A DNA stretch of 42,628 nt from Pseudomonadota bacterium. GTDB taxonomy: Bacteria > Pseudomonadota > Gammaproteobacteria > UBA5335. Within the stretch, counting starts at the first letter, position 1; each line of letters opens with the position of its first letter. Positions 24,954-33,605 of this stretch are shown here, piece by piece. The translations under genes were made by a program, and so were the position numbers. The notes under the pieces are model-generated. The model was not told the DNA's origin. It saw only the letters and a list, made by a program, of their open reading frames with translations, and did not search any database. The stretch is taken from the NCBI GenBank assembly GCA_034189865.1, contig JAXHTV010000021.1:1-42628 (forward strand), read 5' to 3'.

Positions 24954-27900
24954 CGAAAACGGAACATATCTGAACGCCCAAAAGGATTCACGGCGCTGGC
25001 CGCACGCAATTCCAGGTCTGCCTGGTAACCGGATTGCTCGAAACGAATTCGGTATCGATCACTCGACAAACGTTTCAGATCGCCTCGCTCCAGTAACTTG
25101 AAGAACGCCCAGGGCCCATCTTCATAGATTCGAAAACGGCGACCCGAGAGCGTTTCCATGCTGAGCTCGGCCGTGCTACCGGCCCCTTTGGCCGGCCACA
25201 CGAACGAAGAAGGACGCTGAGGTCCATGTCGGTAGGTCAACGACTGCCCACCAATGTTCACATCCAGCCGGCCCACCCGCTCATCGAGGTAAGAAGGTTT
25301 GAGTTCGAACGGGACATTAAAGGAGGCCCCACCCCGAAAGAAGCTGTCGCGAAGTTGTGCGGCGCGACGAAGCTGAACGAGAAAACCACTGGAATCGGAA
25401 ATCGCCATTCCATCGATGTTTCGCCATGACCAGCGACGCGTGTTGACGAATGGCGACAAATGTTCCGATACAAAGCGATCGAGTGCCTTGCCGGGACCGA
25501 AAAAGTTTTCGAAATCACCAACGGTGACTTGATCCGAACTGGAGCGATAAAACGGATACCGTTTGGCCAGGGTGGCCCGGCAGTCGGCGTAAACCGTCCC
25601 CCGCCACACGGCATTGAGTTCCTCGCGTGCCGCGCCCAATGACGATCCGAGCGCATTGTTGTTTAACGCCAACAGCCAGGACGAAACAGGGTTCGGTGAC
25701 CGACCGGCGATTTGTCTCAGTTGAGCCGAAGCGGACTTGGCATCCGCCCGCATTTCTCGAGCGACCAATTTGAGCGCGTCGCGATTCGGTTCCGGAGACT
25801 GACTGATCAGTTGGATTTCGGCATAGAGCGCGCCGATCGCCTGAACCAAATCCTGCGTTCTTGGAACGCCGGTATCGATGCTCGACGTCACAGCATTCAA
25901 TGTCGAAAAACTGAGTTCCACAAACGCCGTATCGATGGCCGGCTGAGCGGCAAGCCAATCGGCCGAGGCGGCGCTCGCCATGTCCCGGGCATTGCCCAGC
26001 GCGTTCTCTTGTTGTTTCCCGTTCGTGTCGGCATGCTCGAAAACGGTATTTGCCCGCACCGTGTCGAGGGTTTTAACGAGCGGCGATTTGGGGCCATGGG
26101 CCAGCGCGAGACTGCTCGCCAGGTCATTCAGCCCTTGCGGCGGACGGACTTTGAGCGCGCCCAAGACGTCTTGCCAGGTTTTCACGTATTCCCGGATGTA
26201 CAAGTCCTCCATCTGTCGGGCAAGACGTTCGATGGCATCGTCATCGTAGGATTTTGCCGCCCGCGGACCGAGCACCCAGTTGTCCTCCACAGCCGCTCGG
26301 GCAATGGCCCGATCGCGCTCCACATAGAAGGTTTCCAGCCCCGGACGTGTGAACACCCGGTGCACCGTCACCGGCGCTTGTTCAGCCGCGGCTGAAACGA
26401 ACAGCTGGTCCCATTGGTCTCCGGCAATGGCCGCCAAATCTAATGGATTGCCGAGAACTTGCTCCGCTTCCGACTTGAGTCGCAAATAGGCAATCACCGA
26501 CATCGGAACCTGGGACGCTAACTCGCGCGCCTGGGCGACCAGACCGTCATCCACAGGAGTGATTAAGGGCGTGTGTTCGAACATGACGGCCAGATGATCA
26601 CGTAACCGGGCCTGAAATGCGGGCTCTTGGGGATAGGCCTGTTTCCATAAACTCACCGCCCATGCCTGGACGAAACGCGGATCCAAGCGTTCGGGCAATG
26701 CCAGCATCAGATAAGCGCGCAGCGCCTCCAGTTGAAACTCCGGTTCCTTCGGCCCGGTTCGCAACTGATGGGCAAACTGATCGCTAAGGCCCGGCAGAAA
26801 ATAGCGACGCAACACCGAACCATAGGCATCGATGCCATCGTCGTAGAACTCGTCGCCCAAATAAAGACCGAAACCCATCTTCCAGGTGGCGCGCTCGGGA
26901 TCGAAAACCGTGACCGCGTTGCGCAAGGTATCCAGCATGGGTCCCACCTCGTGCATGTCATACGGTTGCGGCCCCAACTCGGCGCGCGCTTGTTCGAAGG
27001 CCGCCAGTCCGGCCGCCATTTCCTGCAGCCGCGCCTGATTCGTGCTGTAACTTGTCGTCCAAGCCACAATGCCCGCAATAATCGCGACCAGTCCGATCGC
27101 CGCTACAGCACGCTGCGACCAGATTCTCGCTTTCTCCACACCGACATTGACACCGACCAATTCAGCTTCCGATATCAGTACATCCTGGAAGAAGCGGCGC
27201 AAGAAAAAGCTGTGCTTTTGATCGACGGCGACTTGTGAAGCTTCGGTAGCCGCCAGTCCGAACGAACCCTCCACGGCGCTGTCCAGTTTGTCGATGGGCT
27301 GGCCTTTCTGTTCGCCGGAACAAAAATACACGCCCCGCAACAAGGGTGCGGTTTCGAAACGATGGGCCCCGAAAGCTTGCTGCAAAAATTGCTCAAGGAT
27401 CGGTTGAAGCCCCTCAAACCGCTGGGGAAATCCATAAACCAAGGCGCGACGCGCCACGTCGCGCTCGTTGCGGAATCGCCACAAGACTCGCTCGTTGAGA
27501 CGACGGACCAGGGCACCGAACTCAACGCCGAAACGCTCCAGCGGCGCGATGCGATCCTCCCGGCTACCCCAAGGGAAGGTCAAACCCCACAACTGATCGC
27601 GTTCTTCCCGGCCGAGGTTGTCGAAAAACTCGGTGAAACCGGCGATTAAATCGACCTTAGTGAAGAGCATATAAACCGGCACGCGGACGCCAAGCTGCTC
27701 CCGCAGCTCCTCGATGCGGCTTCTTACCGCGCGCGCATGCAGCCCCCGCTCGTGCTCGGATTGCGTCACCAGATCAAACAAACTTAAGGTGACCACAACC
27801 CCGTTTATCGGACGTCGGGGTCGATTGCGACGAAGCAGTTGAAGAAACCCACGCCAAGCCGCGCTGTCACTCGCTTCGTGGCTGTCCTGCGTGGTGTAAC

Positions 27901-28492
27901 GACCCGCGGTATCGAGAAATACGGCGTCTTCGCCGAACCACCAATCGCAATTTCGGGTGCCGCCGACACCTTGTATCGCCGCGCTACCGAACTTGTCCGA
28001 CAAGGGAAACTTGAGACCGGAGTTTTCAAGAGCGGTGGTTTTTCCGGACCCGGGCGGCCCGATCACCACATACCACGGCAGCTCATATAAATACTGACCG
28101 CCGAAGCTTGATCCGCTGGTCCTTTTGAGCAGCTCCAGCGCTTCAGTCATGCGCTGATCCATCGCGTCGACGTCTTCGTGCGCGCCAGCCGTTCCGGCCT
28201 CCCCGGCGGAAACCATGCCATCGGCGAGGGCGGCGTTGGACTGGCGTGCTTTCACAAAACGCCAAAGCTGCACCGCACCCCAAATGAGAAAGACCACCGC
28301 GATGGCGGAAAGGCGGAAACCCACACCGCCGAAAATGGCGTTACCGGATATTTTGATATAGGGCGCACCGAACCAAATCAGTACGGCGATGGCCACCACC
28401 CCGATCAGACTGACGGCCCAAGGACGCCCGCCCGCCAAGCGATTGGCTCGCTGATAGATGGATCTTATGCGGTAGAGAAAGCCCAGATTCAT
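24935..28492 (-). CDS. tssM: TssM (IcmF/VasK), inner-membrane complex
   Basis: This 1185-aa protein is TssM, the inner-membrane backbone spanning the periplasm between TssL and TssJ. Membrane segments are seen near residues 25-47 (AVSLIGVVAIAVLIWFGAPY), 55-75 (LSAIAVVFLIWGAVQLW) and about 460-480 (AIGLVAIIAGIVAWTTSY). The cytoplasmic loop between the second and third carries a P-loop (VIGPPGSGKTT), LDTAGRY and VYMLFTKVDLIAGF, so it is the nucleotide-binding form. The long C-terminal periplasmic part has the usual IcmF and TssM-C character (WPAKGAGSTAELSME, then EDGPWAFFKLLERG). It overlaps tssL by 4 nt (ATGA) and tagF-pppA by 19 nt. Full length. Confidence 0.97.
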   Translation of the reverse strand: MNLGFLYRIRSIYQRANRLAGGRPWAVSLIGVVAIAVLIWFGAPYIKISGNAIFGGVGFRLSAIAVVFLIWGAVQLWRFVKARQSNAALADGMVSAGEAGTAGAHEDVDAMDQRMTEALELLKRTSGSSFGGQYLYELPWYVVIGPPGSGKTTALENSGLKFPLSDKFGSAAIQGVGGTRNCDWWFGEDAVFLDTAGRYTTQDSHEASDSAAWRGFLQLLRRNRPRRPINGVVVTLSLFDLVTQSEHERGLHARAVRSRIEELREQLGVRVPVYMLFTKVDLIAGFTEFFDNLGREERDQLWGLTFPWGSREDRIAPLERFGVEFGALVRRLNERVLWRFRNERDVARRALVYGFPQRFEGLQPILEQFLQQAFGAHRFETAPLLRGVYFCSGEQKGQPIDKLDSAVEGSFGLAATEASQVAVDQKHSFFLRRFFQDVLISEAELVGVNVGVEKARIWSQRAVAAIGLVAIIAGIVAWTTSYSTNQARLQEMAAGLAAFEQARAELGPQPYDMHEVGPMLDTLRNAVTVFDPERATWKMGFGLYLGDEFYDDGIDAYGSVLRRYFLPGLSDQFAHQLRTGPKEPEFQLEALRAYLMLALPERLDPRFVQAWAVSLWKQAYPQEPAFQARLRDHLAVMFEHTPLITPVDDGLVAQARELASQVPMSVIAYLRLKSEAEQVLGNPLDLAAIAGDQWDQLFVSAAAEQAPVTVHRVFTRPGLETFYVERDRAIARAAVEDNWVLGPRAAKSYDDDAIERLARQMEDLYIREYVKTWQDVLGALKVRPPQGLNDLASSLALAHGPKSPLVKTLDTVRANTVFEHADTNGKQQENALGNARDMASAASADWLAAQPAIDTAFVELSFSTLNAVTSSIDTGVPRTQDLVQAIGALYAEIQLISQSPEPNRDALKLVAREMRADAKSASAQLRQIAGRSPNPVSSWLLALNNNALGSSLGAAREELNAVWRGTVYADCRATLAKRYPFYRSSSDQVTVGDFENFFGPGKALDRFVSEHLSPFVNTRRWSWRNIDGMAISDSSGFLVQLRRAAQLRDSFFRGGASFNVPFELKPSYLDERVGRLDVNIGGQSLTYRHGPQRPSSFVWPAKGAGSTAELSMETLSGRRFRIYEDGPWAFFKLLERGDLKRLSSDRYRIRFEQSGYQADLELRAASAVNPFGRSDMFRFRCPGSM

Positions 28493-29346
28493 TGCGATTG
28501 ATCCTGCGTGGCGGCATCCGCGCTGGTCGCGATGCGGGCCAATTGGTCACGCACATCATCGCTGGCCTGATGCTGCACCACGGCGAAGGTGACAAATATC
28601 ACCAGCAACAAGGCGCTGGTCACTGCCGCAACCACCCAAGGCGGTACGCTCCGCCCCAAAGTGCGGGTAGCAATTTTCGCCCCCTGCCAATGGGGCGAAA
28701 GTTCCCGCTCGAAATCGCCGCGATTTCGCTGGATAGCGCGAAATACCCGCTCTTCCAAGTCGTCCAACAAGGCACGCCCGTTGTCCATGATTCCGTACTT
28801 GCCTTCAAAACCAAGCCCTAAGCAAAGAAACATCAACTCCAGTAACTCGGTATTTCGCTCCGGTTCCGCCAGCAGCCGATCAAGGATCTGAAAGAACTTC
28901 TCGCCACCCCAAGTCTCATTGTGGAAGGTGCTGAGCAGGCTTTGAGAGGACCAGGCACTGCTGCCGCCCCAGGATGTTTTCAAAACCATTTCGTCAATCA
29001 CCGAGCACAGGCTGTAACGGGCGGCAGAAATCACCGCCGGATTGTCGACAGATCGGCGGGCTTCGGTCTCGAATTGCTTGATCTCGTCCACCAGCTGGCC
29101 ACGCAATTGCATGGGATCCGGCACCGCGGCGTTATCTCGCAACTGGATAATCACGGAAATCAAAACCGACGCCGCGTCGATCAGCGGGTTCACGCCATGA
29201 CGCGAGAGCCAAGCACGACTCTGGGGGTCCAGCGCCGTGAAGCCCCGCTCCGGCACCGACGAGGGCGCCTGTGGAGATGAAGATACTGAGCTGAGGTCGC
29301 CCCGGCCCGGCCGGGGACGAATGATGGTGCGATCTTTGTCGTTCAT
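28489..29346 (-). CDS. tssL: TssL (DotU/IcmH), inner-membrane complex
   Basis: This 285-aa protein is TssL without a peptidoglycan-binding extension. The cytoplasmic hook domain (about 45-225) carries NPLIDAASVLISVI, AARYSLCSVIDEMVLKTSWG, then FHNETWGGEKFFQILDRL and ELLELMFLCLGLGFEGKYG. A single C-terminal membrane segment lies near 238-262 (VVAAVTSALLLVIFVTFAVV). It binds TssM and the baseplate. The N-terminal 40 residues are Ser/Pro/Arg-rich and include TIIRP, a possible phosphorylation target for the cluster's kinase (inference). It follows tssK by 5 nt and overlaps tssM by 4 nt. Since no OmpA-type domain is present, any peptidoglycan anchor would need another protein. Confidence 0.97.
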   Translation of the reverse strand: MNDKDRTIIRPRPGRGDLSSVSSSPQAPSSVPERGFTALDPQSRAWLSRHGVNPLIDAASVLISVIIQLRDNAAVPDPMQLRGQLVDEIKQFETEARRSVDNPAVISAARYSLCSVIDEMVLKTSWGGSSAWSSQSLLSTFHNETWGGEKFFQILDRLLAEPERNTELLELMFLCLGLGFEGKYGIMDNGRALLDDLEERVFRAIQRNRGDFERELSPHWQGAKIATRTLGRSVPPWVVAAVTSALLLVIFVTFAVVQHQASDDVRDQLARIATSADAATQDQSQ

Positions 29347-29351
29347 TCTCG

Positions 29352-30689
29352 TTATGCCTTACCGCGTACCGCCCAGAACTCCATTTTGAGTCCGGGAAAA
29401 TCGCCTGCCACATGAAATGCAATACCACCTGATTGACGCAGCTGCTGCCAGAACTCGCCCGACCGATCGAGCTCGAAATAGGTGTAACCGGCGTAATACG
29501 GCAATTGCCGGGGTGCGACAGGTAACGCGCGCAGCCGGATGCCCGGGAGCTGCAGGTTCACCAGCTGGCGGATTTTCTCCACCGGCCCGACTTTCAACTG
29601 GGCCGGCAGACGCGCACGGACTTGCTCCGGTGGGACGTCGGCACTCACGGCAAGGATGAAATCGGCTGATTCCAGCAAACTCGTATCGGTCACGGTAGCA
29701 ACGCGAATTCCGTATTTTCGGGCGTCGAGTTCAATTGCCACAGCGCTCTGCTCAAAGACGGAACTCAAATACTGCCGCAGGATTTGCATCAAGCCGTCGA
29801 AACTGGTGTTGAGGTCATCATGCTGATAGCGATGATACGAGCCCGGCCGGCGCGTTTCGCTGGCAAAGGTGGCCAGCTCGCCCCCCATCTGAGCCAACTC
29901 CCGATAGAGAAATTCAGGGTGAAGATCCGGAAGCTGCCCGAGATGCCGCAGCAGCATTTCTTCCCGATTGATCAGCTGCAGCAGCAAAAAATCAGCCAGC
30001 TCGGTAAAACTTTGTCCGCCCGCGTTCAATCGCGCCACGATGGCTTCCGCCCGGTGTTGCAGAAGACCCATCAATTCCGATACAAAGCCGGACAGTCGGG
30101 GTACCGCGCCAACGTCCAGAACAGAGGGAATGAAGTCGTCGTCGATTACCACGCTGCCATCGGCCCGAACCTCGATGATCCGAGCAATCGGAATCGTCGT
30201 GTAACCCGAGAGATTCTCGCCGTCCAGCCTCAATTGGAGATGAGGAACACTGGCCGCCACCTGGGCGAGCTTCCCGTCCTGATCGGTCAAATCGGAGACA
30301 TCCACTTCTCGGGCCAACAGCCGCGCCAGGGCATCAGCATCTTGACCACGCGCCACCTCTGGGTGGTGGGCACCTTTGAGTGGCACGGCCAAAAACACGC
30401 GGGCGTTCTTGGTATCACTCGGCACCACCAGGGGCGGTGGCGCCAGATCGTTTTCTGGAAACCGAAAAGCTGTTCCGTCCGAAAAAACTCCGGTGGCGCG
30501 TGCGATGGCCAGTTTTCCCAACCCCAACATCGGGCGATCCAACTCGAATTGGCGAATACCCCATGGATATGCGCGTCCGGCGGTCGACCGGTCGTGGATC
30601 AGCGCTTCAAAATACCGTGTCTGTTGTTGAAAGTGTTGTGGTCGAAGGAACATCCCTTCCGACCAAATAATCTGATTAGTCGTTGGCAT
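29352..30689 (-). CDS. tssK: TssK (VasE/ImpJ), baseplate to membrane connector
   Basis: This 445-aa protein is TssK. The N-terminus IIWSEGMFLRPQHFQQQTRYFE is the family signature. Further marks are FPENDLAPPPLVVP, FLLLQLINREEMLLRHL, HPEFLYRELAQMGGELATF and IRLRALPVAPRQLPYYAGYT. TssK trimers link the TssEFG wedges to the TssL/TssM cytoplasmic face. It is cytoplasmic and of normal length. It follows tssJ by 53 nt and precedes tssL by 5 nt, an order (tagH-tssJ-tssK-tssL-tssM) shared with Pseudomonas H2 clusters. Confidence 0.97.
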   Translation of the reverse strand: MPTTNQIIWSEGMFLRPQHFQQQTRYFEALIHDRSTAGRAYPWGIRQFELDRPMLGLGKLAIARATGVFSDGTAFRFPENDLAPPPLVVPSDTKNARVFLAVPLKGAHHPEVARGQDADALARLLAREVDVSDLTDQDGKLAQVAASVPHLQLRLDGENLSGYTTIPIARIIEVRADGSVVIDDDFIPSVLDVGAVPRLSGFVSELMGLLQHRAEAIVARLNAGGQSFTELADFLLLQLINREEMLLRHLGQLPDLHPEFLYRELAQMGGELATFASETRRPGSYHRYQHDDLNTSFDGLMQILRQYLSSVFEQSAVAIELDARKYGIRVATVTDTSLLESADFILAVSADVPPEQVRARLPAQLKVGPVEKIRQLVNLQLPGIRLRALPVAPRQLPYYAGYTYFELDRSGEFWQQLRQSGGIAFHVAGDFPGLKMEFWAVRGKA

Positions 30690-30742
30690 CCAAGCGTCTC
30701 TATCCCGGCCGAAAATTTTCTAATGTGGTAGCGAGAGGCTGA

Positions 30743-31225
30743 TCAGTCCCGCTTGATCGCCAGCGTGACGGCCCGTGCTTCCAAGTTGATGACCAGTCTC
30801 GCTTCGCCCTCGGGAGGAACCGCTACCGTTTTCCGCCAGTCGGCTTTGGAAATATCTTGGTAGGATGCCACCACGCCGACATAATTCGTGTCACTGTGCG
30901 GCTTGATCGTCAGATCGACCGCATCACCCGGCTTAACGGCAACCTCCCGTTGCTTGATCAAATCATCCCCCAGAGCGTTCCGAGGATTGTCTACCAAGGT
31001 GAAAAACTCCGCAGTTTCGAAGAATGTCACCGATTTCAATTCGTAGACGTTCACGACCAGTGGGGACGGCCTGCCATCGGCATTCGGATTCAGCTTGCTC
31101 GAAGCAACGATGGTGGTCGCCAGCACCCGATCTTCGTCGCCCCAGAAAGGCATGTACGAACACCCCCCCAACAAAACAACGAGAAATAAACAAAGCGTGA
31201 GCCGTGAAATGCGGTTCGTTTTCAT
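30743..31225 (-). CDS. tssJ: TssJ (Lip/VasD), outer-membrane lipoprotein
   Basis: This 160-aa protein is the T6SS lipoprotein that ties TssM to the outer membrane. The N-terminus has a Lys/Arg start (MKTNRISR), a hydrophobic core (LTLCLFLVVL) and a lipobox LGGC with cleavage before Cys22. The mature part has SPLVVNVYELKSVTFFETAEFF, split over adjoining blocks, and REVAVKPGDAVDLTI, matching the TssJ beta-sandwich. Residues after the Cys (SYMPF) lack the Asp that favours inner-membrane retention, fitting outer-membrane sorting. I chose the ATG at 31225 because an AGGGGA ribosome site precedes it; the in-frame ATG five codons earlier contains that site. The 149-nt gap to tagH shows no clear promoter. 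Confidence 0.95.
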   Translation of the reverse strand: MKTNRISRLTLCLFLVVLLGGCSYMPFWGDEDRVLATTIVASSKLNPNADGRPSPLVVNVYELKSVTFFETAEFFTLVDNPRNALGDDLIKQREVAVKPGDAVDLTIKPHSDTNYVGVVASYQDISKADWRKTVAVPPEGEARLVINLEARAVTLAIKRD

Positions 31226-31374
31226 AGGTCCCCTAATCATGCAACCCCGGTAGATAAACTGGATAGTCCAGACCCGATTCGATTTGTATACGAAACGTCG
31301 TGAAAGCCGGCTTGTTCGGTCGTTTGCACCACGCTTATAACTTGCTGTTGCTGATGAACATCATCGGCCCGGCC

Positions 31375-32811
31375 TTAACCGCCTTGACGGGTCTGCTCGA
31401 TTCGACGCTCATACGCGTCGATAAAATGCTCTTCGTATAACTGACGATACGCCCGCCCGTCATCGTCACTGAACATTCGATAATGCTCCATCAACCAATC
31501 CCAGTAACGGCCTTTCCAGGCCACCGACAGCACGCCGCCGCCTGAACGACTTTTGAAACGGGACTCCAAAGCAGCCGGATTCATTTCCTGGGCTACCGCG
31601 TCCAGCGCCGCCCGCATCCCGACGACAAATGCATCCTGATGCCCATTGAGGTCACTGAGTGCTTGTTTCAGCGCGTCAATGGGCGGCAAATAACCGGGAT
31701 GACGTTCACCGAACATCTTCCGCATCGCCTCATCGGCGGAAACCGAAAACTTCAGTGGATTGTTGCCCTCCCGATCGACTTGCGTGACAGACATTCTGAA
31801 GTCCGCACGGGCCTGATTGCGGATTCTCAGTCCGTCGATCAAACCGGTCACCGTCTCTCGGACAGCCTGCCCGACGGTATAGCAAAACTCCACCTTCTGG
31901 GCTTCGGTGAGATCCAGCTCGTCGAGTCCGAGTCCCGCCAACAGTGCACGCACCGCTTTGTCATCGGATGAGGTCGGCTGGGGAGATTCAGAGGCAACGG
32001 TCGGCTCCACAGCCGGTACCGGAGAATTTTCACGTAAGCTTTCCTCCGCCCCATGGGGAATCTCATTCGGCAAAGGCGCATGATCCCCGGTGGCGTCCCA
32101 GTCTTCAGGGATCAGCCCGGGCGGCGAAAATGGGACGTTCAGGGCATCGGCCGAGGCGTTGCGCGCGGACACACCATCGGACTCCGCGGCCGGTGGCTGC
32201 TCGTCGCCTAGCCACTGCGACAAATCCGAGTCGGCGGCCTGGTCGGAAGATGCCGGCCGGTCAGCATGGCCAGCAGGGGCAAGTTGCCCGCCCATTGCTG
32301 CCAAAGGATCGACGGGAATAATTTGATCGTCGGGCGTTGCCGATACCGACGGTGTGAAAGATGAATTGCTGGTCGGCGGATCGGAAAGCGACTTTTCAAG
32401 GCGGTCTGAATCCGAAGCAGACCCGAGCAAATCGTCGAGTTCGTCAAACACGCCCGCAGCGGAATCCAGTCCGACTTCGATTTCGTACTCGCCGATCTGG
32501 AGCCGATCACCGTTCCTCAAGCGCGTACGCTGTCCTTTGCCGATAGGGGCTTCAGCGCCGCTAAAGAAAACACCGTTGGTGCTGAGGTCGGCGAGGTAAA
32601 ATTCACCATCCTGCCATTGCACTTCGGCGTGAACGCTGGATACGTAACGCAGCGGATCGGGCAAATGCCACGCATTCGATCGGGCACGTCCGATCGACCC
32701 ACCCTTGACACCGAATGTCCAGGCAGAATTGGCGCCCAATAGATCTTTGTTGGAGCTGACGACGGTGAGCGTGACCTGCCTATGCTGCCTAGCGGCCCCC
32801 TGCGCACTCAT
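31375..32811 (-). CDS. tagH: TagH / Fha, FHA-domain T6SS regulator
   Basis: This 478-aa protein has an FHA domain at about 12-112, with phosphothreonine-binding marks GGSIGRARSN, RYVSSVHAEV and LADLSTNGVFFSG, followed by LRNGDRLQIGEYEIEV. A long acidic, Pro/Ser-rich linker (about 115-280) follows, then the T6SS-specific C-terminal domain (from about 285: VRALLAGLGLDELDL, GQAVRETVTGLIDGLRIRNQ, then NPLKFSVSADEAMRKMF). In other systems the kinase phosphorylates Fha or a partner, the phosphatase reverses it, and Fha recruits the tail assembly. I chose the ATG at 32811 because an AAGGA site lies 7 nt upstream. It is the first gene of the cluster, after 264 nt to tRNA-Leu. That gap has no promoter I can defend. 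Confidence 0.93.
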   Translation of the reverse strand: MSAQGAARQHRQVTLTVVSSNKDLLGANSAWTFGVKGGSIGRARSNAWHLPDPLRYVSSVHAEVQWQDGEFYLADLSTNGVFFSGAEAPIGKGQRTRLRNGDRLQIGEYEIEVGLDSAAGVFDELDDLLGSASDSDRLEKSLSDPPTSNSSFTPSVSATPDDQIIPVDPLAAMGGQLAPAGHADRPASSDQAADSDLSQWLGDEQPPAAESDGVSARNASADALNVPFSPPGLIPEDWDATGDHAPLPNEIPHGAEESLRENSPVPAVEPTVASESPQPTSSDDKAVRALLAGLGLDELDLTEAQKVEFCYTVGQAVRETVTGLIDGLRIRNQARADFRMSVTQVDREGNNPLKFSVSADEAMRKMFGERHPGYLPPIDALKQALSDLNGHQDAFVVGMRAALDAVAQEMNPAALESRFKSRSGGGVLSVAWKGRYWDWLMEHYRMFSDDDGRAYRQLYEEHFIDAYERRIEQTRQGG

Positions 32812-33075
32812 GACAATTCCTTTTTTGAGACCACCCATGCCGCGTCACTCGACCGGACTATCCTATCAAGACATTCCATGCGGTTCAGGACGCCCCCAAC
32901 CCCCTGCTCCGCAAACCCGAAACGATGCCGTGGCTGCTGTATGACCGATGCGCTTATAAAGGTTTTGACACTAGCATATTCCGCAGGCTCAACACACCCC
33001 CCATCGTGTCGAGACCCGCTTGCCGGCGTGCGTGGTATGGCCGCACACAAACCCGCTGGCGTCGAATCGCCATGT

Positions 33076-33162
33076 TGGTGCCCGGGGCCGGACTCGAACC
33101 GGCACGGAGTAACCTCCGAGGGATTTTAAGTCCCTTGCGTCTACCAATTTCGCCACCCGGGC
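33076..33162 (-). tRNA. tRNA-Leu (anticodon UAA)
   Basis: The minus strand folds into a class II tRNA of 87 nt. The acceptor stem is GCCCGGG with CCCGGGC, the discriminator A and CCA are encoded, and the D-arm holds AATTGGTAGACGC. The anticodon stem GGGA/TCCC carries a CTTAAAA region with anticodon TAA. A variable arm (CTCGGAGG to CTCCG) and T-arm GGTTCGAGTCC follow. The long variable arm fits leucine. Its 3' end points toward the T6SS cluster, the side where integrating elements commonly insert. Confidence 0.97.
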
Positions 33163-33171
33163 GCGGCGAGC

Positions 33172-33199
33172 ATTCTACCTGAGAACAACATAAAATTAA
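33172..33199 (-). promoter_or_regulatory. Promoter of tRNA-Leu
   Basis: On the minus strand a TAGAAT -10 element (33177-33172; 5 of 6 consensus bases) sits about 7 nt before a likely start at 33165, just ahead of the tRNA 5' end. A GC-rich discriminator (GCTCGCCGC) follows, typical of stable-RNA promoters under stringent control. The -35 (a TTAATT-like hexamer with 16-nt spacing) is weak. Confidence 0.4.
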
Positions 33200-33293
33200 C
33201 CGTTGATGATATCCAGCCGTCTAGAGGCACCCGATTCCATCAGCCATTACCCTCGCCCTTGGCATTTAAGTAACGACCACGAAGGCCGGCCCC

Positions 33294-33512
33294 ATGAGAA
33301 CACTCAACGACTACCCGCTTCGAGAGCTGAAGGTGATCTACCAGGTTCTTCAGCTGGGCATCCAAACTTACCCCGAAGTATTGGATTCGGTCCTGCACCA
33401 GGACCTCTTCGACTATTTGCGTCTGCAGGCGCTTAAAGAAGGCGTTGACCCCTCGATGCCGGATGAATGGCAACAGTGGCTCGGCAATATGGATCCCACG
33501 GCAATGGCATAA
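33294..33512 (+). CDS. Unrecognised 72-aa protein upstream of ispG
   Basis: This short acidic protein runs MRTLNDYPLRELKVIYQVLQ, continues LGIQTYPEVLDSVLHQDLF, and ends WLGNMDPTAMA. It is predicted helical with no signal peptide, membrane segment or cysteines. I do not recognise a family. The ATG has an AAGG at about 8 nt, the composition is that of a real protein, and the gene is transcribed toward ispG, whose likely start lies 93 nt on. The opposite-strand open frame over 33240-34025 has an unlikely composition and I take it as a shadow. Function unknown. Confidence 0.6.
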   Translation: MRTLNDYPLRELKVIYQVLQLGIQTYPEVLDSVLHQDLFDYLRLQALKEGVDPSMPDEWQQWLGNMDPTAMA

Positions 33513-33605
33513 CGGCGGATTCCGGCGTGATGAAAATCGCGGTGTTGGGTTATGATGCAGCGCTATCGAGTTCACCCGTCCGGCGAGCCATTGTATCCAA
33601 ACACC

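Noticed and set aside
32812-33075. Promoter for tagH in the gap after tRNA-Leu
   Set aside because: TATAAG- and GATAGT-like -10 hexamers are present but none has a -35 hexamer at 16-18 nt, and no sigma-54 pattern was found, so no promoter is called.
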